From positions 31,710-95,709 of the forward strand of contig CADBJW010000008.1 in NCBI GenBank assembly GCA_902795135.1: a DNA stretch of 64,000 nt, read 5' to 3'. The notes under the pieces were generated by a model. That model did no database searches. It had not been told where the DNA came from and saw only the letters and a list, made by a program, of their open reading frames with translations. Shown in pieces: positions 1 to 8,213 of this stretch. Made by a program: the position numbers and the translations under genes. How positions within the stretch are numbered: the stretch's first letter is position 1; every line of letters begins with the position of its first letter. This DNA is from an uncultured Eubacteriales bacterium. GTDB lineage: Bacteria; Bacillota; Clostridia; Peptostreptococcales; Anaerovoracaceae.

Positions 1-453
1 GCCCCGGGTGACGCTGTAAATCGTGTCATCAGCCAGTGAATTGTAATCCGCATCGCATCGTTTCTTTGCGTCTTCCAAAGAAGAGTAGACATATACGCTC
101 ATGTAGCTTTGATTCTCCGGCGGATAAATATTGTAGCGTCCTTCCGGAAGTTCCGGATCCTCGCCGACAAAATACATGCCCGATAGTTCAACGCCGGCCC
201 GATCGATTTGTACGACTTCTTCCTCATAATTGTCGATACTTTCATAGGGGTCGCGATTGGATGTTGCCCAGAGAGCTCCCATAGCAACGCAAAGAACCGC
301 AAGTATGATGGATATGATTTTATATCGTTTCGCTTCAGCAGCGACCTTGGTATAGGCCGCCGATGGTTTTTTCTGTCTTTTGATTTTCGCTCCGCACTCA
401 CCGCAGAATTCTGCGTCACTCGGCAGAGACGCTCCGCATCGGCTGCATTTCAT
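1..453 (-). CDS. Zinc-ribbon, single-TM membrane protein (3' end beyond window)
   Basis: Reading from 453 leftward there is an open frame of 151 codons with no stop before the window edge, so the C-terminus is missing. The start is chosen because AGGAAAGG lies about nine bases upstream. The N-terminus has two CxxC knuckles (MKCSRCG, then CGECG), typical of the short zinc-ribbon domain at the head of many Gram-positive membrane proteins. A basic linker follows, then one hydrophobic segment (about residues 41-59, IISIILAVLCVAMGALWATS), then an acidic extracytoplasmic part. The zinc ribbon would be cytoplasmic and the rest outside. I do not recognise a specific function for the exterior part. 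Its own start faces the divergent EamA exporter gene, so it is not in that operon. Confidence 0.75.
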   Translation of the reverse strand, partial: MKCSRCGASLPSDAEFCGECGAKIKRQKKPSAAYTKVAAEAKRYKIISIILAVLCVAMGALWATSNRDPYESIDNYEEEVVQIDRAGVELSGMYFVGEDPELPEGRYNIYPPENQSYMSVYVYSSLEDAKKRCDADYNSLADDTIYSVTRG

Positions 454-536
454 AGATGACTTCCTTTCCTGATGGCTAATCCCATGGAATATTATAACAA
501 AAAATAATACTTTGAGAAACTCATGGTTTCGTGTTG

Positions 537-545
537 TGATATAAT
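537..545 (+). promoter_or_regulatory. Extended -10 promoter of the EamA gene
   Basis: TGATATAAT is a full TGn extended -10 with a perfect TATAAT at 540-545. It lies between the upstream ATG at 523 and the ATG at 601, which argues for the 601 start. There is no -35 at the usual distance; TTGAGA at 512 is too far. Confidence 0.6.
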
Positions 546-600
546 GGCAGTTGCATATGGTAGAACATCTCAAAATGGTAGAAACAAGGACAGATTGTAC

Positions 601-1518
601 ATGCGCGACGACAGCAAGAAAACGACACTCATGATAACGCTGGTAACATTAGTATCGATTGGGTGGGGAATATCCTTCCTTTCCTTGGCGGTGCTTTTGG
701 AAGCCATGGAACCCATGCAGGTTCTGGCTACCCGGTGGGGGATCACGGCAGTTTTGTTTTTGATATTGATCGCATGCGGAAAGGTCCGGATTCGTTTACG
801 GGGCAAGAACAATCTGTTGTTTTTGTTTTTGACCGGCTTGTTTGAACCATGCGCATACTCCATTTTGGAGACCTATGGCATAAAACTGACTTCCGCGTCC
901 ACCAGCGCTATTTTTGTTGCTACGGTTCCGAGCATGACCTTGATTTTGGGCATTCTCTTCTTTAAGCACCGGACCGACCTCAAACTTACACTGAGCCTGA
1001 TCATTACCTTCGCGGGTGTGGCCATCGCCACCATCTTTTCGCCGGCCTTTTCTCTGGGCGGAACACGCGTGGGTATGGTTTGCATGATGCTGGGGGTCAT
1101 TGCGGCGAGCATGTACAGCCTGTCCAGCAAAAAGGCTTCTGCGGATTTCGATGCGGCGACGGTAACAGCGGTCATGGCCATCGAAGGCGCGGTGCTGTTC
1201 AACATCATTGCGCTGGCAAAGGGCTACGGACTTGAAACATACACCATCATGTTTACAGAATGGCGGTATCTGTTCCACATGCTGTTTTTGTCAGTTTTCT
1301 GCGCCCTGGCATCCTACGTATGCTATAACAAACTGCTTAATTACGTAGAACCCGCCCTGGGAAACAATATCGTCAGCAGCCTGTCGACGGTCATCGCCGT
1401 TATCGCGGGCATCTTGGTGATGGGTGATCTTTGGGGTTGGTATACGATTCTTGGAATGTTGATTACTTTAGCCGGTGTATGGCTGGCTTCTATGCGGATG
1501 AAAGAGGATAGAACATGA
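601..1518 (+). CDS. EamA/DMT-family transporter
   Basis: An inner-membrane protein of 305 residues with about ten hydrophobic segments in two repeats, the usual size for the drug/metabolite transporter superfamily (EamA domains). The substrate cannot be told from sequence; members export amino acids, metabolites or drugs. The ATG at 601 is preferred over an in-frame ATG at 523 because AAGGA lies before it, the promoter -10 box is at 540-545, and the resulting length fits the family. Features seen include GWGISFLSLAVLLEAMEP in the first helix and RWGITAVLF in the second. The stop overlaps the start of the next gene (ATGA at 1515-1518), so translation is probably coupled to the ATPase gene. Confidence 0.85.
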   Translation: MRDDSKKTTLMITLVTLVSIGWGISFLSLAVLLEAMEPMQVLATRWGITAVLFLILIACGKVRIRLRGKNNLLFLFLTGLFEPCAYSILETYGIKLTSASTSAIFVATVPSMTLILGILFFKHRTDLKLTLSLIITFAGVAIATIFSPAFSLGGTRVGMVCMMLGVIAASMYSLSSKKASADFDAATVTAVMAIEGAVLFNIIALAKGYGLETYTIMFTEWRYLFHMLFLSVFCALASYVCYNKLLNYVEPALGNNIVSSLSTVIAVIAGILVMGDLWGWYTILGMLITLAGVWLASMRMKEDRT

Positions 1519-3254
1519 GCGAACGGAAAAAGAAGGAAGATATGGTCAAAGAATACGGTCTGCTGTCCGACAGTCAGGTTTTCGGGATGCAGCAAACGGC
1601 CCTGATCACCGCGATCGGAACAGAAGCAAAAGCAACGGATTTTGCCAAACTTTGCAGCGATTCGTCGGCAAAGTGGTTTCTGTCATCGGCGGCAGGATAC
1701 GGAGATGTGGTCGTCGTTGGTGCGGACGGACAGAGAGGCGTAGCCTATGCGTCCTCACAGGGTGGCATCCGGCCGATACTGCCGTGCAATGATCTGCTTG
1801 AAATCTCCGATGACTTGATCAAAGACATTTCCGGGTTCACGGAAGTCGCCTTTGGAGAATACCCACAGCAGGTCGTTGACAGGACGCTGGCCAGGTCTTT
1901 GGAAAGCGACCGGTCTTCAGGCAGACTTCGTAAAACCGGCAAGGTCTATTTAGATAAATACGAGGAGTACGTGTGGGACGACCGGAAATTCATCCGGACG
2001 CGTTTTTTGTCCATCGAACCGACCGCTCTGTCAAATGGCAGAACCTATGAAAAGGGAGACACGGTTTGGGTTGAGGTGCTTCCGGTAAAATGGCTGTATG
2101 ATGAGGAAGCAGGGTTTATGCTCGCAAGGCAGATTCTCGCATCCGGCGTTACCTTTAGCGAAGAAAACTACTACGATGGCGATTTTAAGAATACCGACGC
2201 ATGGGTATTCCTGAACGAAGCCTTTGCGAAAGACATTGTTCCCAGCAGACTGCAGGATATGACAGAGGAGGAAAAAGCTGCCTACGAAGAAGAGATCCAG
2301 CGGGCAGCCAGAAGAAGAAACCCTTATGGTCTGCAGTTCGGTAAAGTGACCGAAGAAGATATTATTCGTGGTGCCATCGAAAGTGACGTGGCTGTATTCT
2401 TGCATGGACCGTCTTCTGAGGGAAAAAGTGCCAGAGTCAAGCAGATCGACCCGACTTGTGAAATCATTTACCTTAGAAATGCGACGCCGGACAGCCTGAA
2501 CGGCAGGAGTGTCTACAATCAGGCAACCGGTGAAATGATCGATATACCGCCGACCTGGTACAAGAAGGTCGTCGCCAAATGCGAGAAAGAACCAGACAAG
2601 TTCCACGTGGTATTTTTTGACGAAATCAACAATGCGCTGCCGAGCATTCAGGGCATGGCCTTTAATATCGTTTTGGACCGGGAAGTCAACGGCCTTTGGA
2701 AACTGCCAGACAATGCCAGAGTTGTAGCAGCAGGAAACGACATGGCAGATTCTCTGGCAGCCAACCAGATCGCGGCGCCGTTCTTTAACCGGTTTGCCCA
2801 TGTCTACATCAATACGACAACGGAAAAATGGCTGGCCTGGGCCAAGAAAAATCACATTCATCCGGCCATCTATTCCTACATCGCGTATAAAAAAGGCGAG
2901 ACTCTGCGAAGCAAATACGACGGCGAACGGCCAAATGCCGATCCGCGGAAGTGGGAGATGGCATCCAAGATGCTCTACGCGACCGGACGTCCGGAAATGC
3001 TCCGCGCACTGATCGGAGAAGATATTACCGACGAGTTCGTCCAATTCTGCAACCAGCCGGTCATAACCCTGAGAAACGTTTTGCAGGGGAATTATACAAT
3101 GGCAGAAATCGAGTCTCTGAACACGGCAGAAAAATACGCCACAACCATGGGGCTTTTGCAGGCAGGAGAAGAAGATGTGGAAACCGTTCAGGCCTTTGTG
3201 GATAAACTGGGGGCGGAATTCAGAGCCATTTTTGATTCCCTGTGGGTGAAGTAA
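1515..3254 (+). CDS. MoxR-type AAA+ ATPase with an N-terminal FGxYPQ-type domain
   Basis: A protein of 579 residues. The C-terminal half is an AAA+ ATPase of the MoxR/dynein-related type: Walker A GPSSEGKS near residue 298, Walker B VVFFDEINN near 366, and an arginine-finger region (NRFAHVYI) after the GN sensor motif. The first 290 residues are not a usual MoxR part. They contain FGEYPQ near residue 113 and a VLPVKWLY...AGFMLARQIL...WVFLNEAF pattern resembling DUF6273-like domains. The partner gene next door encodes a DUF2201/VWA protein, and such pairs usually act as ATP-driven chaperones on a metal-dependent client. It overlaps the EamA gene by 4 bases and ends 1 base before its partner. 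The ATPase call is firm; the N-terminal family match is from memory. Confidence 0.85.
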   Translation: MSERKKKEDMVKEYGLLSDSQVFGMQQTALITAIGTEAKATDFAKLCSDSSAKWFLSSAAGYGDVVVVGADGQRGVAYASSQGGIRPILPCNDLLEISDDLIKDISGFTEVAFGEYPQQVVDRTLARSLESDRSSGRLRKTGKVYLDKYEEYVWDDRKFIRTRFLSIEPTALSNGRTYEKGDTVWVEVLPVKWLYDEEAGFMLARQILASGVTFSEENYYDGDFKNTDAWVFLNEAFAKDIVPSRLQDMTEEEKAAYEEEIQRAARRRNPYGLQFGKVTEEDIIRGAIESDVAVFLHGPSSEGKSARVKQIDPTCEIIYLRNATPDSLNGRSVYNQATGEMIDIPPTWYKKVVAKCEKEPDKFHVVFFDEINNALPSIQGMAFNIVLDREVNGLWKLPDNARVVAAGNDMADSLAANQIAAPFFNRFAHVYINTTTEKWLAWAKKNHIHPAIYSYIAYKKGETLRSKYDGERPNADPRKWEMASKMLYATGRPEMLRALIGEDITDEFVQFCNQPVITLRNVLQGNYTMAEIESLNTAEKYATTMGLLQAGEEDVETVQAFVDKLGAEFRAIFDSLWVK

Positions 3255-3255
3255 G

Positions 3256-4455
3256 ATGACTTGCGATATGGAATCGATCAAAAGAAGAACCCTGGCTAAG
3301 TATCCCTTCTTTGGAAGCCTGGTTGCGAATCTGGAATTTCAGGAAGCCCCGGATGTCTTGAGAACCGAAACCGATGGGGAAGTGCTGTTCTATAATCCAG
3401 AGTACATGGAAACGCTGGACGAGGATGGACAGGTATTTGCTTTGGCCCATGAAATCTGTCACATTGCCTTCCGGCATATTTCGCGCAGCGAGGGCAAAAA
3501 TCAGATTACGTGGCAGTTGGCAACGGATGCAGTCATCAATCAGCTCCTAAAGAAAGACGGCCTTACCATTGTAAAAGGGGCAGCCGATTATCCGGAGGCC
3601 ATCGAGTACGATGCGGAGGAATTCTACGAACTGTTAATGCAGGACAAGCTGGAAATCGACTTGACCGGAGGCTCCTACGACAGCAGCCGCTGGGAGGACG
3701 CCGTCGATAAGCAGAAGGAACAGGAGCAAAAGCGTGAAGAGGAGATTTTGCAGGAACTGGAGGATGTCCAGGAGCTGATCGATGAGATGAAGGAAAAGGA
3801 ACCGGCTGAAGACGAGGACATCGATCTGGAAGACGAAGATCTGGCCATGTTCGCCAAGAAGGTTTCTGATGCGGGAAATTCCGAAGACCGGGATGAGAGG
3901 GACATGGAGGAAATCGGCGTGCTCCCGCCGATCATCGACTGGCGGCTGATCCTTCGGGACACCGTTAACTATGGCGTCGACTGGTCTTTTACCAATGCGG
4001 TCATCGAAGATGGCATCGTCCGCCCGGCCCTGGAAGAACGTCCCATGCCGGAAACCGAAATCGTTCTGGACACCAGCTGGTCGGTGGAAGAAGATCTGCT
4101 GCGCAACTTTCTTAGAGAATGCAAAAACATCCTGCAGCATTCCAAATTAAAAGCAGGATGTTTCGATACAAAATTTTATGGGTTCCAGGAAATCAAAACG
4201 GAAAAGGACATTGACCGGATGACCTTTGAAGGGGGCGGTGGAACCGACTTTAATGTAGCAACCGACGCCTTTTCCATGCGGGTCGATAACCGGATCATTT
4301 TTACCGATGGGGAGGCGCCTATGCCGGATAAGACGCTGAATGCGGTCTGGATCGTTTATGGCGAGGAGACCATCGAGCCAAAAGGCGGGACGGTCATTCA
4401 CATTACGCCGGAACAGCTGGACCGGCTGATCAATCGAACACACCGTCTTCCTTAA
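3256..4455 (+). CDS. VWA-like/DUF2201 putative metallopeptidase, partner of the MoxR ATPase
   Basis: A protein of 399 residues. The N-terminal part carries HEICHIAFRH near residue 65, an HExxH zinc-metallopeptidase signature. A very acidic linker follows (around residues 155-200, rich in Glu and Asp). The C-terminal part is a VWA-like domain with an intact MIDAS motif (DTSWS near residue 272) and FTDGEA later. This is the DUF2201_N plus VWA-like arrangement that accompanies MoxR ATPases. The start could be the ATG at 3256 or at 3268; 3256 is used because it sits one base after the upstream stop. Its 3' end overlaps the convergent CoA-transferase gene by 26 bases. The peptidase activity is inferred from the motif only. 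Confidence 0.8.
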   Translation: MTCDMESIKRRTLAKYPFFGSLVANLEFQEAPDVLRTETDGEVLFYNPEYMETLDEDGQVFALAHEICHIAFRHISRSEGKNQITWQLATDAVINQLLKKDGLTIVKGAADYPEAIEYDAEEFYELLMQDKLEIDLTGGSYDSSRWEDAVDKQKEQEQKREEEILQELEDVQELIDEMKEKEPAEDEDIDLEDEDLAMFAKKVSDAGNSEDRDERDMEEIGVLPPIIDWRLILRDTVNYGVDWSFTNAVIEDGIVRPALEERPMPETEIVLDTSWSVEEDLLRNFLRECKNILQHSKLKAGCFDTKFYGFQEIKTEKDIDRMTFEGGGGTDFNVATDAFSMRVDNRIIFTDGEAPMPDKTLNAVWIVYGEETIEPKGGTVIHITPEQLDRLINRTHRLP

Positions 4456-5608
4456 GGGCCTCATAGTCATAGCCAAGTCCTTCGACGATTTCCCGGGTGT
4501 GATACCCCAGAGGATATCCGGCAAATCGATATTCGCAAGGACACTCACTGAGCTTGATCGAAGTGCCCATCTGGCGAACCGTGATATTATCGTGCAACGG
4601 CAGGTCCACATCCACGATCATATCGCGGCTTTTTATTTGTTCCTGCTCGAGGAACGCTTCGTCCAAATCCAAGACAGGCTGCACGCAGGCATCGAAATCA
4701 GCGAAGATTTTTGTCCATTCGGCTTTTGTTTTTGTCTTGAAAATCGAGCGAATCTCATCTTTGACAGCATCCACGTTATCCGGACAGACGGTGCCAGGAA
4801 TCAGGTCTTCGCGGCCGATGGCTGTGCAAAAGCCTTTCCAGAACTTTGGCTCCAGAGAACCGACACTCATATAGCCGCCATCTTTCGTTTCATAGAAGTC
4901 ATAGGCGCTGCCGCCATTGAGAAGCTGTCCTTCCCGGCGTGGCTGCCTTCCGGAGACGAGAAATCCTGCGCCGTCCAAACTGTTAAACGGGATGCAGCCG
5001 TCCAGCATGGAAACGTCAATCAACTGGCCTTTGCCTGTGGTGTGTCGGTAGTTCAAGGCAGCCAGAATCCCAATGACGGAGTTTAGGGATCCGACGGCGA
5101 TATCTGCGATCTGGAAATTCATAAGAGACGGTCCGCTGTTCTGCCTTCCGGAATGTGACATCAACCCGCTCAGAGACAGGTAGTTGATGTCGTGGCCCGC
5201 CGCATCGCGCAAAGGCCCTGTCTGACCGTAGCCGGTCAGGGCGCAGTAAATAACAGCGGGATTGATGGCTTTCAGATCTTCATAACCGAGGCCAAGGCGG
5301 TCCATGACGCCTGGGCGGAACTGTTCGATGACAATGTCGTACTCCCGGACCAGCTCTTTGACGATGGTTTTTGCTGCATCGGTCTTAAGATCGAGGAACA
5401 TGGTCTTTTTGTTTCTGCCCAGCCAGGCCTGGCATGCAGAAATCTCGGTTCCTTCAATACGTGGCTCCAGTTCCACCACCAGATCCCTTCGGGAAGGGGA
5501 GCTGATTTTCAAAACCTCCGCACCCATGTCAGCCAGCATCAGCGTAGCGTAAGGGCCGGGGAGAAGCGTCGTAAAATCCAATACTTTGAGTCCGCTTAGT
5601 GCGCCCAT
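4430..5608 (-). CDS. CaiB/BaiF family (class III) CoA transferase
   Basis: A protein of 392 residues, the usual length. Class III CoA transferases move CoA between carboxylic acids through an aspartyl-CoA intermediate. Seen here: an N-terminal VLDFTTLLPGPYATLMLADMG, then VIEQFRPGVMDRLGLGYEDL, ALTGYGQTGP, and the Asp-containing AGHDINYLSLSG segment that holds the catalytic Asp in the family. The frame stays open upstream, but the ATG at 5608 has GGAGGG eight bases before it and gives the canonical N-terminus. The acid substrate is unknown; fatty, carnitine-like and aromatic acids are all possible. The gene is divergent from tcdA with overlapping promoters and convergent with the VWA gene. Confidence 0.88.
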   Translation of the reverse strand: MGALSGLKVLDFTTLLPGPYATLMLADMGAEVLKISSPSRRDLVVELEPRIEGTEISACQAWLGRNKKTMFLDLKTDAAKTIVKELVREYDIVIEQFRPGVMDRLGLGYEDLKAINPAVIYCALTGYGQTGPLRDAAGHDINYLSLSGLMSHSGRQNSGPSLMNFQIADIAVGSLNSVIGILAALNYRHTTGKGQLIDVSMLDGCIPFNSLDGAGFLVSGRQPRREGQLLNGGSAYDFYETKDGGYMSVGSLEPKFWKGFCTAIGREDLIPGTVCPDNVDAVKDEIRSIFKTKTKAEWTKIFADFDACVQPVLDLDEAFLEQEQIKSRDMIVDVDLPLHDNITVRQMGTSIKLSECPCEYRFAGYPLGYHTREIVEGLGYDYEALKEDGVFD

Positions 5609-5641
5609 AAGAATCCCTCCATTTTTGTTTTTGTTGTCGTT

Positions 5642-5670
5642 TTTCCATTTGTGGTCAGGTATACTATAAT
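5642..5670 (+). promoter_or_regulatory. Promoter of tcdA
   Basis: TTTCCA (5642-5647), a 17-base spacer and TATAAT (5665-5670). The two divergent -10 boxes overlap in TATAATTATA, so the two polymerases cannot be bound at once. Confidence 0.55.
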
Positions 5671-5697
5671 TATACGGGCTATAAAGCCCTAACTCAA
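5669..5697 (-). promoter_or_regulatory. Promoter of the CoA-transferase gene
   Basis: On the minus strand TTGAGT (5697-5692), a 17-base spacer and a perfect TATAAT (5674-5669). The -10 shares bases with the divergent tcdA -10 box. Confidence 0.6.
5676..5689. promoter_or_regulatory. Inverted repeat inside the CoA-transferase promoter spacer
   Basis: GGGCT-ATAA-AGCCC is a perfect 5-bp inverted repeat between the -35 and -10 boxes of the minus-strand promoter. It is placed where a repressor would act, but it is short and no regulator is identified. Confidence 0.3.
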
Positions 5698-5726
5698 ATA
5701 CAAACTGGAAGGTATGAAATAGAACT

Positions 5727-6407
5727 ATGTCAGAACGTTTTTCGAGAACAGAACTTTTGATTGGGGAGGACGCCATCCGCAGGCTTGCCGATTGCAGAGT
5801 GGCGATATTCGGTATCGGCGGCGTAGGCGGCCATGTTTGTGAAGCCCTGGTGCGCAGCGGGGTCGGTCGGTTCGATCTGATCGATAAAGACGTCGTCAGC
5901 ATATCGAACCTGAACCGTCAGATTATTGCGCTGACCAGCACTTTAGGCAAGAGCAAAGTACAGGTTATGAAAGAGCGCATGCGGGACATCAATCCGGACG
6001 TGCAGGTGAATCCTCATGAGTGCTTTTTCCTGCCGGATAATGCCAGTGACTTTGATTTTACACAGTACGATTACGTCGTGGATGCAGTGGATACGGTAGC
6101 GGCTAAAATCGAAATCATTATGCGTGCAAAGGCAGACGGTGTTCCGGTTATTAGCGCCATGGGCGCAGGAAACAAACTGGATCCGGGAAGATTCAGGGTG
6201 GCGGATATTTATGATACATCGGTATGTCCGCTGGCCCGTGTCATGCGACGGGAAATGCGGGCGAGAAATGTGGAGTCCCTTAAAGTGGTCTATTCGGAAG
6301 AGCCACCGATTAAGATGAGTAGAGAGGTAACCGGGAGCACGGCTTTTGCGCCGGCTGTTGCGGGACTGATGATTGCTGGAGAAGTGATCCAGGATCTGAT
6401 TCGGTAA
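5727..6407 (+). CDS. tcdA: tRNA threonylcarbamoyladenosine dehydratase (TcdA/CsdL)
   Basis: A protein of 226 residues of the ThiF/E1-like fold. It would adenylate and cyclise t6A at position 37 of ANN-decoding tRNAs to ct6A. Seen: N-terminal RFSRTELLIGEDAIRRL, the ATP-binding loop GIGGVGGHVCEALVRSG, DLIDKDVVSISNLNRQ, and DAVDTVAAKIEII. CPLARVMRREMRAR and VTGSTAFAPAVAG near the end are typical of TcdA rather than MoeB or ThiF, and there is no C-terminal zinc CxxC pair. It lies between a CoA transferase (divergent) and a small membrane protein (convergent), so it is probably monocistronic. Confidence 0.88.
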   Translation: MSERFSRTELLIGEDAIRRLADCRVAIFGIGGVGGHVCEALVRSGVGRFDLIDKDVVSISNLNRQIIALTSTLGKSKVQVMKERMRDINPDVQVNPHECFFLPDNASDFDFTQYDYVVDAVDTVAAKIEIIMRAKADGVPVISAMGAGNKLDPGRFRVADIYDTSVCPLARVMRREMRARNVESLKVVYSEEPPIKMSREVTGSTAFAPAVAGLMIAGEVIQDLIR

Positions 6408-6431
6408 TCCGGATAGAGGATCCGGATAGAG
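6407..6431. repeat. Two tandem copies of a 13-base unit
   Basis: ATCCGGATAGAG occurs at 6407-6418 and again at 6420-6431, overlapping the tcdA stop. Each copy contains the palindrome ATCCGGAT. It lies between two convergent genes; no T-run follows, so it is not an obvious terminator. Confidence 0.5.
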
Positions 6432-6436
6432 CAGCG

Positions 6437-6913
6437 TCAGGCGATGGCAACGACGCCGTAGGTGACGAAGAACACAATCAGACCGGCGGCAACGACACCG
6501 GCAAAGATAGTAGGAATCGCAGTCTTTAGACGCAGGTCAAAAAGGGCCGCCACGAGGGAACCCGTCCATGCACCGGTACCCGGAAGGGGAACGGCAACCA
6601 AAAGGAAGAGACCTAAAGTCTCGTATTTGACCAGTTTGTCTTCGTGTTTGGCAGCTTTTGCTTCCAGCTTGTCCGCGATTTTCGAGAACGTCTCGAAGCG
6701 ATGCATCCAGTTGAGGATGCGCCGGATGAAAATGATGATAAACGGTACCGGAACCATGTTCCCGAGGATGCTGACAATCAGGGCAGTGACAGGGGTGAGA
6801 CCCATGCCAACGCCAATTGGGAGCGCGCCTCGCAGCTCGATGACCGGAACCATAGATATAAAGAATGTGCAGATGAGTTTGCCTGCATATGTCGTGAATA
6901 GCCAGTTAAACAT
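6437..6913 (-). CDS. Small multidrug-export family membrane protein (COG2426)
   Basis: A protein of 158 residues with four to five hydrophobic segments. The SMVPVIELRGALPIGVGMG stretch near residue 20 and VPLPGTGAWTGSLVAALF near residue 107 are the family signatures. The family is annotated as putative small multidrug export, but its substrate is not established. The ATG at 6913 gives the canonical N-terminus. No Shine-Dalgarno precedes it; instead a -10 box TATACT ends six bases upstream, so the mRNA is probably leaderless. The gene is divergent from mtnA and tail-to-tail with tcdA. Confidence 0.8.
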   Translation of the reverse strand: MFNWLFTTYAGKLICTFFISMVPVIELRGALPIGVGMGLTPVTALIVSILGNMVPVPFIIIFIRRILNWMHRFETFSKIADKLEAKAAKHEDKLVKYETLGLFLLVAVPLPGTGAWTGSLVAALFDLRLKTAIPTIFAGVVAAGLIVFFVTYGVVAIA

Positions 6914-6919
6914 GCATAG

Positions 6920-6949
6920 AGTATAACATAAAACGGAATTGATTGGAAA
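6920..6949 (-). promoter_or_regulatory. Promoter placing the transcription start at or next to the ATG
   Basis: On the minus strand TTTCCA (6949-6944), an 18-base spacer, then TGT-TATACT (an extended -10, TATACT at 6925-6920), then six bases and the ATG. A start site seven bases after the -10 would be the A of the start codon. Confidence 0.55.
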
Positions 6950-6961
6950 GAAGAGATATCG

Positions 6962-8140
6962 ATGAAACACGTAGAATTAAATGAAAAGGGCAATGGCGTT
7001 ACGATTCTGGATCAGAGCCTTTTGCCTGGTGAAGAAAAATATATCGAATTGAAAACACCGGAGGAACTGTATCTGGCGATCAAGAATCTTCAGGTCCGGG
7101 GCGCTCCGGCCATAGGAATTTTCGCGGGGTACGCTATGGCGGCGCTGGCAAGGCAAGAGGTGAAACCCCAGTCGGTAAAGAGTTGCTGCGGCGCCAGCGG
7201 GACTTCCGATGACGTATTCATGCAAAAGCTGCAGGACTATGGCGCATTCCTGAAATCTTCGCGGCCGACGGCGGTGAATCTTTCCTGGGCAGTAGACCGG
7301 GTGATTCACGCGGCGCGGGTGGAAATGTTTCGGGCTAGAAAAGAACATCCGGAGCAGATCAACATCAATGCCGGTGCCAGAAGGCTGGCCGATGCTGTGA
7401 AAGCAGAAGCCATCCGGATTCATGAGGAAGACATAGAAATGTGCAGGAGCATTTCACGGTACGGCATGGAGGAACTGGCCAGAATCGCCCAGGCACAGGG
7501 GCTTTGCGGAGAGGAATCCAAAAGCACAGGCCCGGGCAGCAAACTGGGAATCCTGACCCACTGCAATGCAGGACCTCTGGCAACTTCTGAGTACGGTACC
7601 GCTCTCGGACCGATGATTCTGGCGCAGGAAGAAGCTGCTGTGGGGCGAGGAATCGGTGTGGAGCTGCGGGTTTTTGCCGATGAGACCAGGCCGCTGCTTC
7701 AGGGTGCCAGATTAACGACTTACGAGCTGATGAAAGCCGGCGTGGACGTGACCCTGATCTGCGACAATATGGCATCAATCGTCATGAAAAACGGCTGGGT
7801 TCACGCATGCTTTACAGGATGTGACCGGGTTGCGGCGAACGGTGATACAGCCAACAAGATTGGAACATCCGGAGTGGCGGTTTTGGCGAAACATTACGGC
7901 ATTCCATTTTATATTCTCGGGCCGTCCTCTTCCATCGACCATGACTGTAAGACAGGCGCTGACATTCCGATTGAAGAACGGGATCCGGAGGAGATCGCCG
8001 AAAAATTCTATGAAAAGCCAATGGCACCGTCCGGCGTCAAGTGCTTTAATCCGGCATTTGATGTGACGGATCACGAACTGATCAGTGGGATTATTACCGA
8101 AAAGGGAATCATTCGGCCGCCATTTGAAGGAAATCTCTAG
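6962..8140 (+). CDS. mtnA: S-methyl-5-thioribose-1-phosphate isomerase
   Basis: A protein of 392 residues in the MtnA/eIF2B-alpha family. It would isomerise methylthioribose-1-phosphate to methylthioribulose-1-phosphate; relatives act on 5-deoxyribose-1-phosphate. Seen: [54 protein letters not shown] with the catalytic Cys, [18 protein letters not shown], and [18 protein letters not shown] with the catalytic Asp. It is about 45 residues longer than usual because of insertions after GYAMAALA (containing a CC pair) and before GSKLGIL. No other methionine-salvage gene is adjacent, so the physiological substrate is open. A GGAAAG-type ribosome site lies before the ATG. Confidence 0.88.
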   Translation: MKHVELNEKGNGVTILDQSLLPGEEKYIELKTPEELYLAIKNLQVRGAPAIGIFAGYAMAALARQEVKPQSVKSCCGASGTSDDVFMQKLQDYGAFLKSSRPTAVNLSWAVDRVIHAARVEMFRARKEHPEQININAGARRLADAVKAEAIRIHEEDIEMCRSISRYGMEELARIAQAQGLCGEESKSTGPGSKLGILTHCNAGPLATSEYGTALGPMILAQEEAAVGRGIGVELRVFADETRPLLQGARLTTYELMKAGVDVTLICDNMASIVMKNGWVHACFTGCDRVAANGDTANKIGTSGVAVLAKHYGIPFYILGPSSSIDHDCKTGADIPIEERDPEEIAEKFYEKPMAPSGVKCFNPAFDVTDHELISGIITEKGIIRPPFEGNL

Positions 8141-8147
8141 AAAACCC

Positions 8148-8176
8148 TTGCCAGAGATATGAAATTATATTACAAT
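8148..8176 (+). promoter_or_regulatory. Promoter of the CpaE/TadZ-like gene
   Basis: TTGCCA (8148-8153), a 17-base spacer and TACAAT (8171-8176), about 38 bases before the ATG at 8214. Confidence 0.55.
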
Positions 8177-8213
8177 ATTTCCAATAAATGTAAATCATAA
8201 CAATGGGGTATTT

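Noticed and set aside
99-419. Arg-rich reading frame on the minus strand near the left edge
   Set aside because: It is a shadow frame of the zinc-ribbon gene, with no domain and no ribosome site.
4499-5086. Long plus-strand frame opposite the CoA-transferase gene
   Set aside because: Antisense shadow of a well-conserved gene; no motif, no start signal.
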